Source: Roridomyces roridus (Eukaryota > Basidiomycota > Agaricomycetes > Agaricales > Mycenaceae). From it: a DNA stretch of 64,000 bases. Under the pieces are notes generated by a model. The model made no database searches, was not told where the DNA came from, and was given only the letters and a program-made list of their open reading frames with translations. Shown here one piece after another: positions 22,781-32,028 of this stretch. Position numbers and translations under genes: made by a program. The stretch is taken from positions 744,001 through 808,000 of the forward strand of contig JARKIF010000014.1 of the NCBI GenBank assembly GCA_029378245.1, in the 5' to 3' direction. The stretch's first letter is position 1; each line of letters begins with the position of its first letter.

Positions 22781-24005
22781 CTAATGTGTTTTATCTACCG
22801 GCGGGTCGTAGACTGGGAGCACAAGGTAAGCAGAGGAATCGGAAGAAAGAAGAAGTGCATACAAATTTTCCTGTTCTTGATGGGAGTCCATTTGAAGCGC
22901 TTGACATACAGACTGATTACCGTCATGGCCGACAGCAAGATAACAGCCTTGAGTCCACTCTTTTTCCGCTCGTCATGTTCTGGCTCTGCAGCCCAGTGCA
23001 GGAAAGTGACCACATCCTTGGCCATCTGCGACGTGGTAGCAGGGGTGCCTGGCAAAGGCGTCAAAACCAAGTTGACCAGTTTAAAGACGACTCGCCGTCC
23101 TCGTATTCGACCAGACCGTCAAACAGGACACGGGCCATGCCGATAGCTCCGCCCGGGAAGAAGGGGTTGTAGTTCATCCCGTCACGAATTTCTACACCAG
23201 CCGGCGGATCGACGTAGCCAGTAAGAAGAGAGAAGATGTAGTCCTGGGTTTCGCTGTGGTAAGCAATGAATACCGTAGAGCTCACTGTCCACTTACAGCA
23301 CCACCGTGGCGCGCCTTGACAATCAAACTCAAGTCGGGGGGCAGCGCGCCAGCATTTCCAGCTCTAGCAGCCTCCTCGTTGGGGTAGGGAGCAGGCATGT
23401 AGTCGGCAAGTTTCCCGGGGCGCTGGAACATCTCTCCCTCATCGTTGGGACCGTCCGTGTACTCGATTTCCTCGGCCATAGCCTTGATCTCGTCGACGGT
23501 GTGGGACACACCGACAAGGTTGCGCCATGCAATACGGTCCAGAGAGTGGCAGGCCGCACAGACCTCCCGGTAGACCTGGTAGCCTCGGCGGATGCTGGCA
23601 TGGTCAAATGTGTCGAGGAGACCGTCCTGAGGCCAGGGGTACTTGGGAGGGTGGAGGCCTTCGTCGCTGGCGTGGCTCGCGTGTACCTCGGCGAGGAAGG
23701 GCAGGGAGCCGTAGAGATGCGTGTACCAGGCTACCGATCCAGCAGTCAAGAGTGATACGGAGGCGAGGGTGAGGCGGGAGTTGAGAAAAGACTGCAGAAA
23801 ATTCGATAACCATGTAGAGAAGGGCAAAGAGGACGAACCTGGAACGCGGTGGAAGACGAGCTGGTGGACGCATTCCGCACCTGATAGTAAGCTAAGAATC
23901 TCGTTGTTGCGGGAAAGAAGAGGAAACTGGATGTACAGCGAGGGGTATGGACTTTTGGCGGAGAAGCGGGGAGGCTGCCTTCCTCAGCGCCTGCCTCGAC
24001 AGCAT
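22781..24005 (-). CDS. CYT1: Cytochrome c1, haem subunit of respiratory complex III
   Basis: The ATG at 24005 gives a mitochondrial presequence, [19 protein letters not shown], rich in arginine and lacking acids. A second-stage hydrophobic sorting segment follows ([18 protein letters not shown]). The haem motif is [18 protein letters not shown] (CxxCH). The sixth haem ligand is the Met in [20 protein letters not shown]. The C-terminal anchor is [24 protein letters not shown], and the last exon adds [10 protein letters not shown]. Exon 1 joins in phase at [16 protein letters not shown] through a GTACAT donor. The protein carries electrons from the Rieske centre to cytochrome c at the inner membrane. 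Confidence 0.95.
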
Positions 24006-24216
24006 TTTGTGGTGATCGGAAGTTCAAGGAAGCGGGAGCGTCACACAATGGTCACAAGCTGTTCTCGAACCGTCCAATCAAGAATAGGAATGAGAAGGCC
24101 TAGGTCGCGCGGGATACGGCAACTCAAACCTCGGAGGTTACAAAATTATAATACTTAAGAAGGCCATAGAGATACGAGTGTCTTATATACAGAAAGAGTC
24201 CAACTCCTCCGCTCAA

Positions 24217-24827
24217 TCAGAACAGGCACTCGCAAAGCTCTGTGGAATGTTAGAAGAGCAGAAAAGTGGGGTGAGGTCGACCAACCTTCGGCGCAACAAC
24301 ACAAGCACATTCCTGCAAGAACAAAAAGTCAGTAAAAGACAAGGTCGAAAGAACAATTGTGGCCATACCCGCTAAACATGCCCCGCACCCACCACCGCCG
24401 CCAGACTGCTGCTGCTGAGCTGGTTGTTGCCTGGGATGAAGATCAATCAGTGTGCAGACACGCGAAGAGTGCACGGCGGGCCTACACGTAGATGGTCTGC
24501 GGGCCAGGATTGGGCTGGTAACCCCCCTGCTGGGGGTACCCTTGCTGCCCTTGGTGCTGGGGCTGGCCCTGGTAGCCTTGGTACGAGTTTTGCGGTTGCT
24601 GAGGCGGACGATAAGGACAAAGCTCGAGTAAAGGGAGGCCAACGTACCTGAGGATAGTAGCCACCCTGGGCCTGCTGAGGCCCTCCTGGAAATACAAAAT
24701 GTCAGCACCGCACGGCGCTTGCAAACCCCAAATTGGCAGTTTAGCGCTCTGTGATTACAGTACCTGGAGGTGGGTAGTATCCCTGTTGCTGCCCCTGAGG
24801 CGCGCGGTAGTAGTCGTTGGCAGCCAT
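24217..24827 (-). CDS. CYSTM-type cysteine-rich small membrane protein with Gln/Gly/Tyr repeats
   Basis: The protein starts MAANDYYRAPQGQQQGYYPP and continues with low-complexity Q/G/Y/P repeats (GYQGQPQHQGQQGYPQQGGY). The tail is assembled from small exons: QQSGGGGGCGACLAG joins MCLCCCAE, then ELCECLF-stop. The cluster CxxCLAGMCLCCC near the C-terminus is the CYSTM signature, found across eukaryotes in short tail-anchored proteins linked to stress tolerance and metal binding. The joins GCG-G/GTATGG..GCAG/GA and GAAG/GTTGGT..CACAG/AG keep frame. The exact exon set in the repeat region is less certain. Confidence 0.75.
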
Positions 24828-25067
24828 GAAAGTCCGTGAAAACTGGTAGATGCGTGTGCTCGGGGTGCGGTATAAAAGGCAAGCAGCCGGGTGGCCCGGG
24901 TCAACAAACAGGTCTGCCACGTGCCCGGCGGATATCGCTGCGCAATCGGAGGCAGTGTTTAGGCTGTGTGCACTGTAATTCGCAGCTGGCCGCAGCCAGG
25001 CGTAATATTAAGAACAAAGTAGTAAGTAGTACTGTAAATTATCCAACAGCGAACGAAGTAAGGTTGC

Positions 25068-26128
25068 TTAGGAGAGCATTCGGGCGCCCTGCCGAAGAAA
25101 TGCCTGTGTGAGGCGGGTGGGGGCTGGAGCGATCGTCAGACGGATCGAACAAAAACGAATAGAAAAACAAACGAGCGGCCACATATTCATGGTGAGGAAG
25201 GACCTCAAATGTGCTCGTCCGAGCTTGTGCAAGCGTCGCGCCTTGGTCTGCAATACCAGACGAATCAGGCCTGCAACAAAAGAATAATGAGAATACAGCA
25301 GCCAGACAAGTGACTATCCGGACTTGTCGGCGACTCGCCTGCTTATGCTCACGAGGTTAATCCCCAGCTGAAAACGACCACGCCATTTAATGCTGACGTC
25401 TGGAAAGATGAAGAAAAGGCCCATATTGCCGTTCTGGTCTTCCAGGTGGTTCACAGACGATACTAGATTACCGTATAAAATAGGTTGAGCCATGCCTGGT
25501 CTAAGGCCTGAGCCGGTCGGCGATGACCCCATGTCCAGAGGCGTCAGTCCGTTTTCGGTGAACAGGGACAGGTGCGCGATCAGGAAGGGTAATTCATTTT
25601 CACTTTTTATGCGTCAGTCGAGTCCCGATGTAGTCAAGGCAAGGCATACGGTACGATGGAATTCCCGTTTGCGTCCCGCACCGTCATCTGGACAACTAAT
25701 GGCGGTGTCAACGGCAGACGTGAAAGTCGAGCGTGCCCGAATTCAGCCGTCTTCTGCGGATGCTGCACGACATTCAGCTGGTACGATCTGGGAACGCGTG
25801 AGCTTGAGGAATGAGGAAGAGCAGGTCATGTACCGGTTCTGATTTTCGGCTAGCAGGGACGATAACTGGAGGCGAGGGTTTGAACGTAGCTGAGGACGAT
25901 GCGTGGAATATTCTTGAACGGAATTTCGGCTCGACGGAGTGCTGCGACTGGAAGAGGATCCATTGGAAGAAAAGGCCAGAGAGGATGCCGTTGTTTGGGG
26001 CGATGAATGACCACTGCTGCTGCTGCAGGTCGAGCTTGGATTTTTCCGCGTGATCGTAATGTTTAAACGAGTGTAGGTTTTCGAGGAATGCACATGACGC
26101 AAATTCCTCATTTTCGTGACAGAGTTCA
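25068..26128 (-). CDS. Velvet-domain developmental regulator
   Basis: Velvet proteins are fungal DNA-binding regulators of development and secondary metabolism. Exon 1 is serine-rich (SSSSGHSSPQTTASSLAFSS) and ends LLAENQNR. A 46-base intron (GTACAT..CCCAG) joins it to SYQLNVVQHPQKTAEFG, the velvet start. Later exons read LSRLPLTPPLVVQMTVRDAN, ELPFLIAHLSLFTENGLTP, PILYGNLVSSVNHLEDQNGN, then MGLFFIFPDVSIKWRGRFQL. The domain closes with ARTSTFEVLPHHEYVAA and TRLTQAFLRQGARMLS-stop. The first in-frame ATG is at 26128; a further 5' exon cannot be excluded. Where VeA, VelB and VosA typically have RARxCG-GxxDRR, this protein has QKTAEFG-ARLSR, so the subtype is unassigned. Confidence 0.85.
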
Positions 26129-26580
26129 TGAGAGAAGTGGAGGAAAGAGATGTCTGATGGTTCGTCAGGACCTCTGAGGGGAAACAAAAAGAGCTGCTAG
26201 CCGACCTTGGGATTACAGCCGGTACGAGCACGATGCGTCGGCCGCCGCGACACGCCGGCTGTCGGAGGGTCAAAGGACATGTTGGACGGCCGAGCGCTCG
26301 GGCGCACTGGTAACAGGGAATGGGACTGGAACCGAGATGAAAAGCGGAGAGTGATCTTTTATAAGCAGAGCATTGCGGCGACACAATCGCGCAAGAGTAA
26401 TCCCGGATTCTGGAAGATGCCAAATCACTGCCTTGTGTGTACCGATCGACGGAGGGAAAGAAGTGTTTAGATCATGCTAACACGTCGGGGAAAAAACGGG
26501 TGGATAGGCTTACAATCTTAATGAGGCGGCAAGATCCAGAGCAAGGGGAGGATTATGTTTAAATACAGGGCCTAAAATGA
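26129..26580. other. Intergenic stretch between the TIM23 stop and the velvet start
   Basis: The frame of velvet exon 1 stays open upstream to about 26423 but has no ATG, so this may be 5' leader or an undetected upstream exon. The rest is the 3' flank of TIM23. No other gene is seen. Confidence 0.4.
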
Positions 26581-27493
26581 TCAAACGTTCTTTTTCACAT
26601 AACTCCAGATGCCTGCCACGCCTGACATGAATGTCGCCGCCGCGAGCGCAGGTTTTACACCAGCTGATGGCGGTAAAAAATCAGGAGCACGGATAAACGC
26701 TCAAGACATACCGGTGGACTTGTATAACGCGCCGGTTATGCCTCCAGCACCCATGCTGCCGAGAATGTCGTGTTTCCCCCGGAATCCATCGATCGAGGAG
26801 TTTACTCCATTGTAAACCAGCGCTGGAATGGGTAAGGAAAAAACAGCTATTGGTCGCAAGAACACGCACCGAGAATCCCAGCCGAGTTGCCAATGAAAGT
26901 GCCTCTCCTGGTCACGGAATTGAGGACGCTGTTGATCCTTAACCGCGTATTCGACACCGCAAGATGCCTGGTCGCGCCCTCACGGACGCCCCATGCCCCG
27001 CCAAGTGCCAGCCCTTGGAGAAATTGTTGAGCATGTGACGGCAGAGAACAATAAGAGCGACTAAGATGGGATGCCCGAGACGAAGAGATAGGGTGAGAGA
27101 GAGGAAATAAGCGAGCAGTGCACACGCCATGGTTCAAAAGCAGTAATTTGAAAGAGATCTGGACGTACCCCCAAGATACATCGTGCCCGTTCCGTAGCAT
27201 AGGTCATCACTCCACCCTCTAGATGGGATAGCAGTAGAAGACCCAGGGATATCATTTGTTTGGTCATCGTCGAGAAGCAGGTAGTCCAATTTATCTCCCA
27301 GGTCCGCGAGGGGGTGCAGCTTGGCGGGGTCGTAGGCACCCATTAGCAACTCAGAGGCAGTCGCGACATGGTCAAAGCTCGTGGTCGACGAGTCGGGGCG
27401 CGAGAAGGTGGCCGTCCGCAGGTACTCTGAGGGGTTCGACGAGCCGGAAGCAGAGCCGTCGGGCTGCGTCTGGCTCTCGTTTTTGGTGGCCAT
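26581..27493 (-). CDS. TIM23: Tim23, channel subunit of the mitochondrial presequence translocase
   Basis: The hydrophilic N-terminal intermembrane-space region (MATKNESQTQPDGS onward, with LHPLADLGDKLDYLLLDDDQ) is followed by the family block SDDLCYGTGTMYLGG. Then come the four-helix channel segments GGAWGVREGATRHLAVSNTR, RGTFIGNSAGILG, LVYNGVNSSIDGFRGKHD, SMGAGGITGALYKST, and PALAAATFMSGVAGIWSYVK, ending KKNV. The GTG and GAWG glycine motifs and the RINSVLNSVTRRG loop are as in other Tim23 proteins. At least four introns split the gene. The ATG at 27493 is 34 bases from the ATG of the divergent TPR gene. Confidence 0.93.
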
Positions 27494-27527
27494 GATGGGG
27501 AAGAACAAAATTTCCGCTTAGTCAGCA

Positions 27528-28404
27528 ATGTTCCGATCCTTCATTTCCACTTTGGCTCGACGCGGACCCGTCTCTCGTCCCGGGTCTTATTCACGACGCA
27601 CCTTCGTGTTTTCTTCGCCGCGCTGGGCGACGTCAACTACACCGCATTCCAGCACCTCCGATCCCGCGGAGACTGAGGCTCTCCGATGTCTTGAACTGGG
27701 CACTTCAAAACTGGAAGAAGGCGATGTCTCTGCCGCCAAAGAGCTCTATAAACGGAGCACGGACATCAAGAGGACTGCAAGCTCTCTGTTCAATCTTGGA
27801 GTGACACACTACCATCTCAGTCAGTAAATATGTCTCTGGGAGGCTCGTCGTTCCTAAACTCGGCCAGAGGAATTTGACGAGGCTATATCGTCCTGGAAAG
27901 AGTCTATAACACTCCAACCTTCGAGCCCAGATGCACACACGAGTGAATCTTTATCTACCTCGAGACAAAATGGTCAACCGACGTGAATTCAGATCTGGCT
28001 TCCGCGTATATAATGTCGCCTGTTGCACGGCCAGACCTTGCTCTGAAGCATCTCGAGTAGGCACTATCCCAGACCGGTTGCCTCGCATTTACGTTGGCAT
28101 AGTATCGCTTCAACTCTCTCCCCGGATGATCCCGAGATAGCTTTCAACCTTGCCGCTGTTCTCGAAGCCAGTGTGTCTTTCCCTTATTGTCGCTATATTT
28201 ACATGAGTCATACTTTCTGCAGCGGGCAAATTGGAAGAAGCATTGGAGCAGTATCAGCGCAGCAAAGACAATGGTGTCGAGGTGCCCATCTTTCTGGCTA
28301 TAATGCCTCCGCTAATACAAGCCTTCAAGCGAGCGGCGGTACACATCCGCAATGTCGCGGCAAAAATTCTGATGAGGGAAGCTGCTGAAAAGACGTCAAA
28401 TTAA
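27528..28404 (+). CDS. Mitochondrial TPR-repeat protein
   Basis: The first exon begins with an arginine-rich, acid-free presequence, MFRSFISTLARRGPVSRPGS, typical of matrix targeting. TPR helices follow: TEALRCLELGTSKLEEGDVS, AKELYKRSTDIKRTASSLFN, then after an intron EEFDEAISSWKESITLQPSS and a repeat with ARPDLALKHLEYAL. The last exons read AKLEEALEQYQRSKDNGVEV and AAVHIRNVAAKILMREAAEK, with a stop at 28402-28404. I do not recognise an ortholog. TPR proteins of this size usually act as assembly factors or chaperone adaptors. It is divergent from TIM23 with almost no promoter space between. Confidence 0.75.
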
Positions 28405-28479
28405 TCTCGACGTTGACGACAATTGAATTGCAGTCGACTATTGTACACTTTGCGACGGACACATAATACACCCTATCGT

Positions 28480-29642
28480 TCAATAACCCTCTTGGCCGCT
28501 TGGAGGTCCCAGAGGTCCCTTTGCTCCCGAGGTGAAGGGTGGGTTTCGGTTCGGAGACGTCTGTGGCTCGGTGCTAGTCGCTTGACCCTGCCCGGGGAAT
28601 GTTTCCCATCTATTTACACTCCACGCCGACGAACTGCGAGAGCCACCAAAACCGCCAGCGCGATTGATGTTATAACCGCCGCGACCACGAAAGCCCCCTC
28701 CAGAGTATCGTGAACTGTGTGCAGCATATTCGAAGATGGCGGGACCCACTGATGCAGGAGGGACGGGCGACGCGTCTCGCACACGTTGGAGGATGGCAGC
28801 AAGGCTGGCTTGTGTATACGAGAGTTCCTGTTCCGCAGGGCTCAGGTACAGTATCCGGTCGTACCCTTCTTCCGGCGACGGGGCGCGGTACAGCGAGGAG
28901 AATCTGTCCAAGATGGAAAGTGCGTCTTCGGGGTTCTTGATTGTGGGATGGCCCGTCCCTAAAGGTCCGAAAAATGGAAACATAGCGTCGGCAACTACAA
29001 CAACTACAACAAAAAACTTACGCTTTCTAAGACGATCGGCGCAGACCTATACAGGGAAAGGTAAGACCGGTACCTTGGGAGTGGGACGGAACCTACATCT
29101 TTGGGAGTGTCGAAAACCTGCGTAAAATGGAAGGTAAGGACCATGCGGGACCTCTGGGCCCAACTTACAATGAGCCAAATCGCCGTTCCTGGAAATTCGC
29201 GTGCAATCCTTATCCAGTGACTTCTCTGACTTTAACGGAGACTTGAGTACATAACGCCGTAGACGCCGCCTTACTTACGATGGGTCAAAATTGGTTCGAT
29301 CAATGCATACCGAGTAGCCACTTCCCAGGCACTCTCTCGACAGCCTCTCGACTTGCCGCCGGTCACCCAGATCGTCTTGATTGCACCTTTTCTTTGTTTT
29401 ATTGTTGCCCCAGTTGAGAAGATCGGGTCGGATTACCTGCGGAATTCCGGGAAATGAATCTCGAGAGCCTGGGCAAATGTGCTCTGCTTTTTGTTAGACG
29501 GGACCACCCAAAGGAGAATGCCACCGACCTTGCCAGAGCCAACCAAGCCAACCTGGAAGAATGCTTAAACATAGACCGATGGAAGCGAGAGCAAGTGACT
29601 TGCAAGAATAAGGACTGCTTGTTTCCCGCCAGTGTGAGACAT
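28480..29642 (-). CDS. P-loop kinase of the polynucleotide-kinase/AAA_33 type with RGG tail
   Basis: The exons assemble into a small nucleotide kinase. The Walker A is VGLVGSGK/STFAQALE, split by an intron exactly between Lys and Ser. Next come CNQDDLGDRRQVERLSRECL and GSGYSVCIDRTNFDPS (Walker-B-like IDRTN), then QRSHWIRIAREFPGTAIWLI. A 21-base exon encodes VFDTPKD, a 25-base exon encodes VCADRLRK, and the last exon starts RTGHPTIKNPEDALSILDRF and includes APSPEEGYDRILYL. This order matches the kinase half of polynucleotide kinases. After it comes a tail of about 90 residues with GGGFRGRGGYNINRAGGFGG, an RNA-binding-type RGG segment. The first exon MSHTGGKQA (29642) is tentative. The substrate is unknown; RNA or DNA 5' ends are plausible. 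Confidence 0.75.
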
Positions 29643-29733
29643 CAGAGAGAGCTAGCCAAATACGGAACCTTCGCGTCCAAATTCGGCATGACTCGATCAA
29701 TGATTCTGAATCCAGTATCACGAACAAACACAT

Positions 29734-31858
29734 TTACACATTAAGGGAGAAATATCCACGACCGTCCGTTGTCATACTACTCAGCGTCCATTCACAGTCG
29801 CTGTCGAGTCCCGGCGTACAGCACCTAGATGGCCCAGCCGCAGCAGAACCTGCTTCTTCCGGAGGCATCCGATTAGGATGGTCAGGAATCTTGTCGATAC
29901 CCCGCTTGGCCTCTTCCCAAGCTTCCAGATTCTACAGGCATATTTAAGAGACCAATTCTCCAGAGGAAAACCGGTCCTACCTTTTTGCACCACTCCCGAT
30001 GAGCACGCGCCATAGTAATGGCCATCTCTCGTATATCTGCAACCTTTTGCCTCTGGAAGCGATCCAGGTCTGCCTGGATTGTGGAGCTAGAATATTTGAG
30101 GTCTTGCACGGAAAGGTGCAACGCATCCTCGAGCTACACGAATTGTATGAAAATTATATGCAAAAAAACGTAGGCGACATACCTGAGATATACTTTCACG
30201 CGTCTTGGTAATGCCGTTCCTGCGGGCCGTCTCCGGATCCACGTCCATCATCCCATGAAGAGTATAGCTCAACGCATTCAAGAACCCCATCCCCGGGGCC
30301 CGCCGCCTGGACGGGTTTGGTCCAGGGTGTGGCGGCACATAGACAGACTGGCTTTGTGGGTCGCTGCCTTGTTCCTCGGATGCCGGTGCCGCAGAAGGCT
30401 CGCTGTTGGCGCGCCCTCGGACCGAGAGCTTGATCCAAGCGACGGGCCTCCCGTTCGCTCTTCTCGAGCTCCTCGAGCTGCTCCTTCTTTGCGTCGAGCG
30501 AATCCTGCGTCATCTCAACCTGTACCTGCTTCTGGTGGCGATACGCAAGCAGTTTCTTGATGATAGACGCAAACTGGCTGTACTCGTGGAGCGGTTCTGC
30601 CCAGTTTTGCTCCAGTTCTTGAAGCTGGGTCGGGAATGAGCAAGAGAGCGGCGGAGAATTGTCGTTTACTCACAAGTTTTGTCGTGGAGACGTATGTTGC
30701 ATCGATTGCTTGCCCTGTCTTCTCGATCGCACCAGACAACTCGCCATTTTCGTGGAGACTGAATCCGTTCAGCGCTGCCCCGAGGTCGGCATGGTCCTGC
30801 GCCTGGTCTGGATAATGAATGAGACCGTCGGTCGAGAGGAAGCATCAACAAGGACCGTACCTGCCCACCTCTTCAGTGCCCGACGCGTAACTTTCTCCAT
30901 TGGTCCGTTGAGATGGTTGGCAAATTTATTGGTGAATGCCTCCGAGTCAAGGAACCGCTGGTCTGGATTTCTCAGAGGGTGAGCCGCAGACGGGTTGGGC
31001 AATGCCGCATAAGCAGGAGAAGCATTCTGATCAGTCGGATTGTGCGAAGGAGCTTTGAGGATATTCTTGGGTAGAAGAGAAAGCGGCGGGGAGTTTAGTA
31101 CCTCGGTCTGTCGCGCGTAAATTCAATGACATTGTGGACGGTCAAGGAGGAGCTCACCCAGGAAACCTCCCCGTCGAGGAAACGGTGAAAAACGTGGTCG
31201 TTGGACAGAATCGGATGCTTCGCCACGCGGTTCAAGAAAGTTTGCAGCATACGCTTTCTCCGAGATATCAAAGCTGCGTCTTCCTTCGCCTTGGCCTGTT
31301 TGACCGCATAGTCCCCCAACGTCTGCTTGGAGGGTATTGGCGGGATAATGATGGTAGGGTACAGTTTGACGAGGTTGAGGCGCAAGGACTCGAATTCAGA
31401 GTAGCGGTGTCGAGCTTCGGCATTCTGAACCCATCGGTGACAGCCTCGACCGGAAAGAAACGAAACTCACCCCAGGTCTGTATAACATATACGATGTATG
31501 GCGAAGTAGCATTGACTGACGTCTTCTGCGCATCCGTAATCTTGTACAAGTGAGACTAACCGCGCATGCAGGTGCAGGGGAACCCACGCACCAATATTTC
31601 GACATCATCAGCCTGAATGCAGTACACGGTCGCGCGTGCAGCAAAAGTCGCTCTTGAATGTGGTCTGGGACTGCTTATGACTACCGGGTGAAGGGAACGG
31701 GCGCGACAAGTTTGGGCTCGTCGGTGAACGTTGGCCGGTTGGATTCAGAGGCGGCGACGGGGGCTCGGAGAGGTCGACCTTGGTAGGCGAAGAGAGTGCG
31801 GATGTGAGACGGTCGGAATCAGACTCGAAAGGATTCTCGTCTTCGAATGCCTCCATTG
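29734..31858 (-). CDS. PX-BAR sorting nexin, Snx41/Atg20 type
   Basis: The N-terminus MEAFEDENPFESDSDRL leads through a proline/serine-rich stretch into a PX domain: TSVNATSPYIVYVIQT, RHRYSEFESLRLNLVKLYP, IIPPIPSKQTLGDY, and RKRMLQTFLNRVAKHPIL. The RYSEF arginine and the PPIPSK lysine are the PI3P-binding residues. A long helical BAR-like region follows (NKFANHLNGPMEKVTRRALK, NGELSGAIEKTGQAIDATYV, ASIIKKLLAYRHQKQVQVEM, IQADLDRFQRQKVADIREMA). Between the BAR helices is a low-complexity insert (GSDPQSQSVYVPPHPGPNPS). That insert and the overall layout fit Snx41/Atg20, which act in endosome-to-Golgi retrieval and selective autophagy. It ends GRGYFSLNV. Confidence 0.88.
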
Positions 31859-32028
31859 CCACGGGTAACAGTGCAAGACGTCAGATGCAACGGCCAATTT
31901 GGAGCTTTCGAGCTCGGGGCTGCGGGGCCTGTGTGAGGCACCGGCTTGAATGTAATGGGTCACGGCAAGACGCGTCAAAGCTTCGAATCTCTTCGGCAAA
32001 GGCTGTACTGCATAATACACGCTACATA

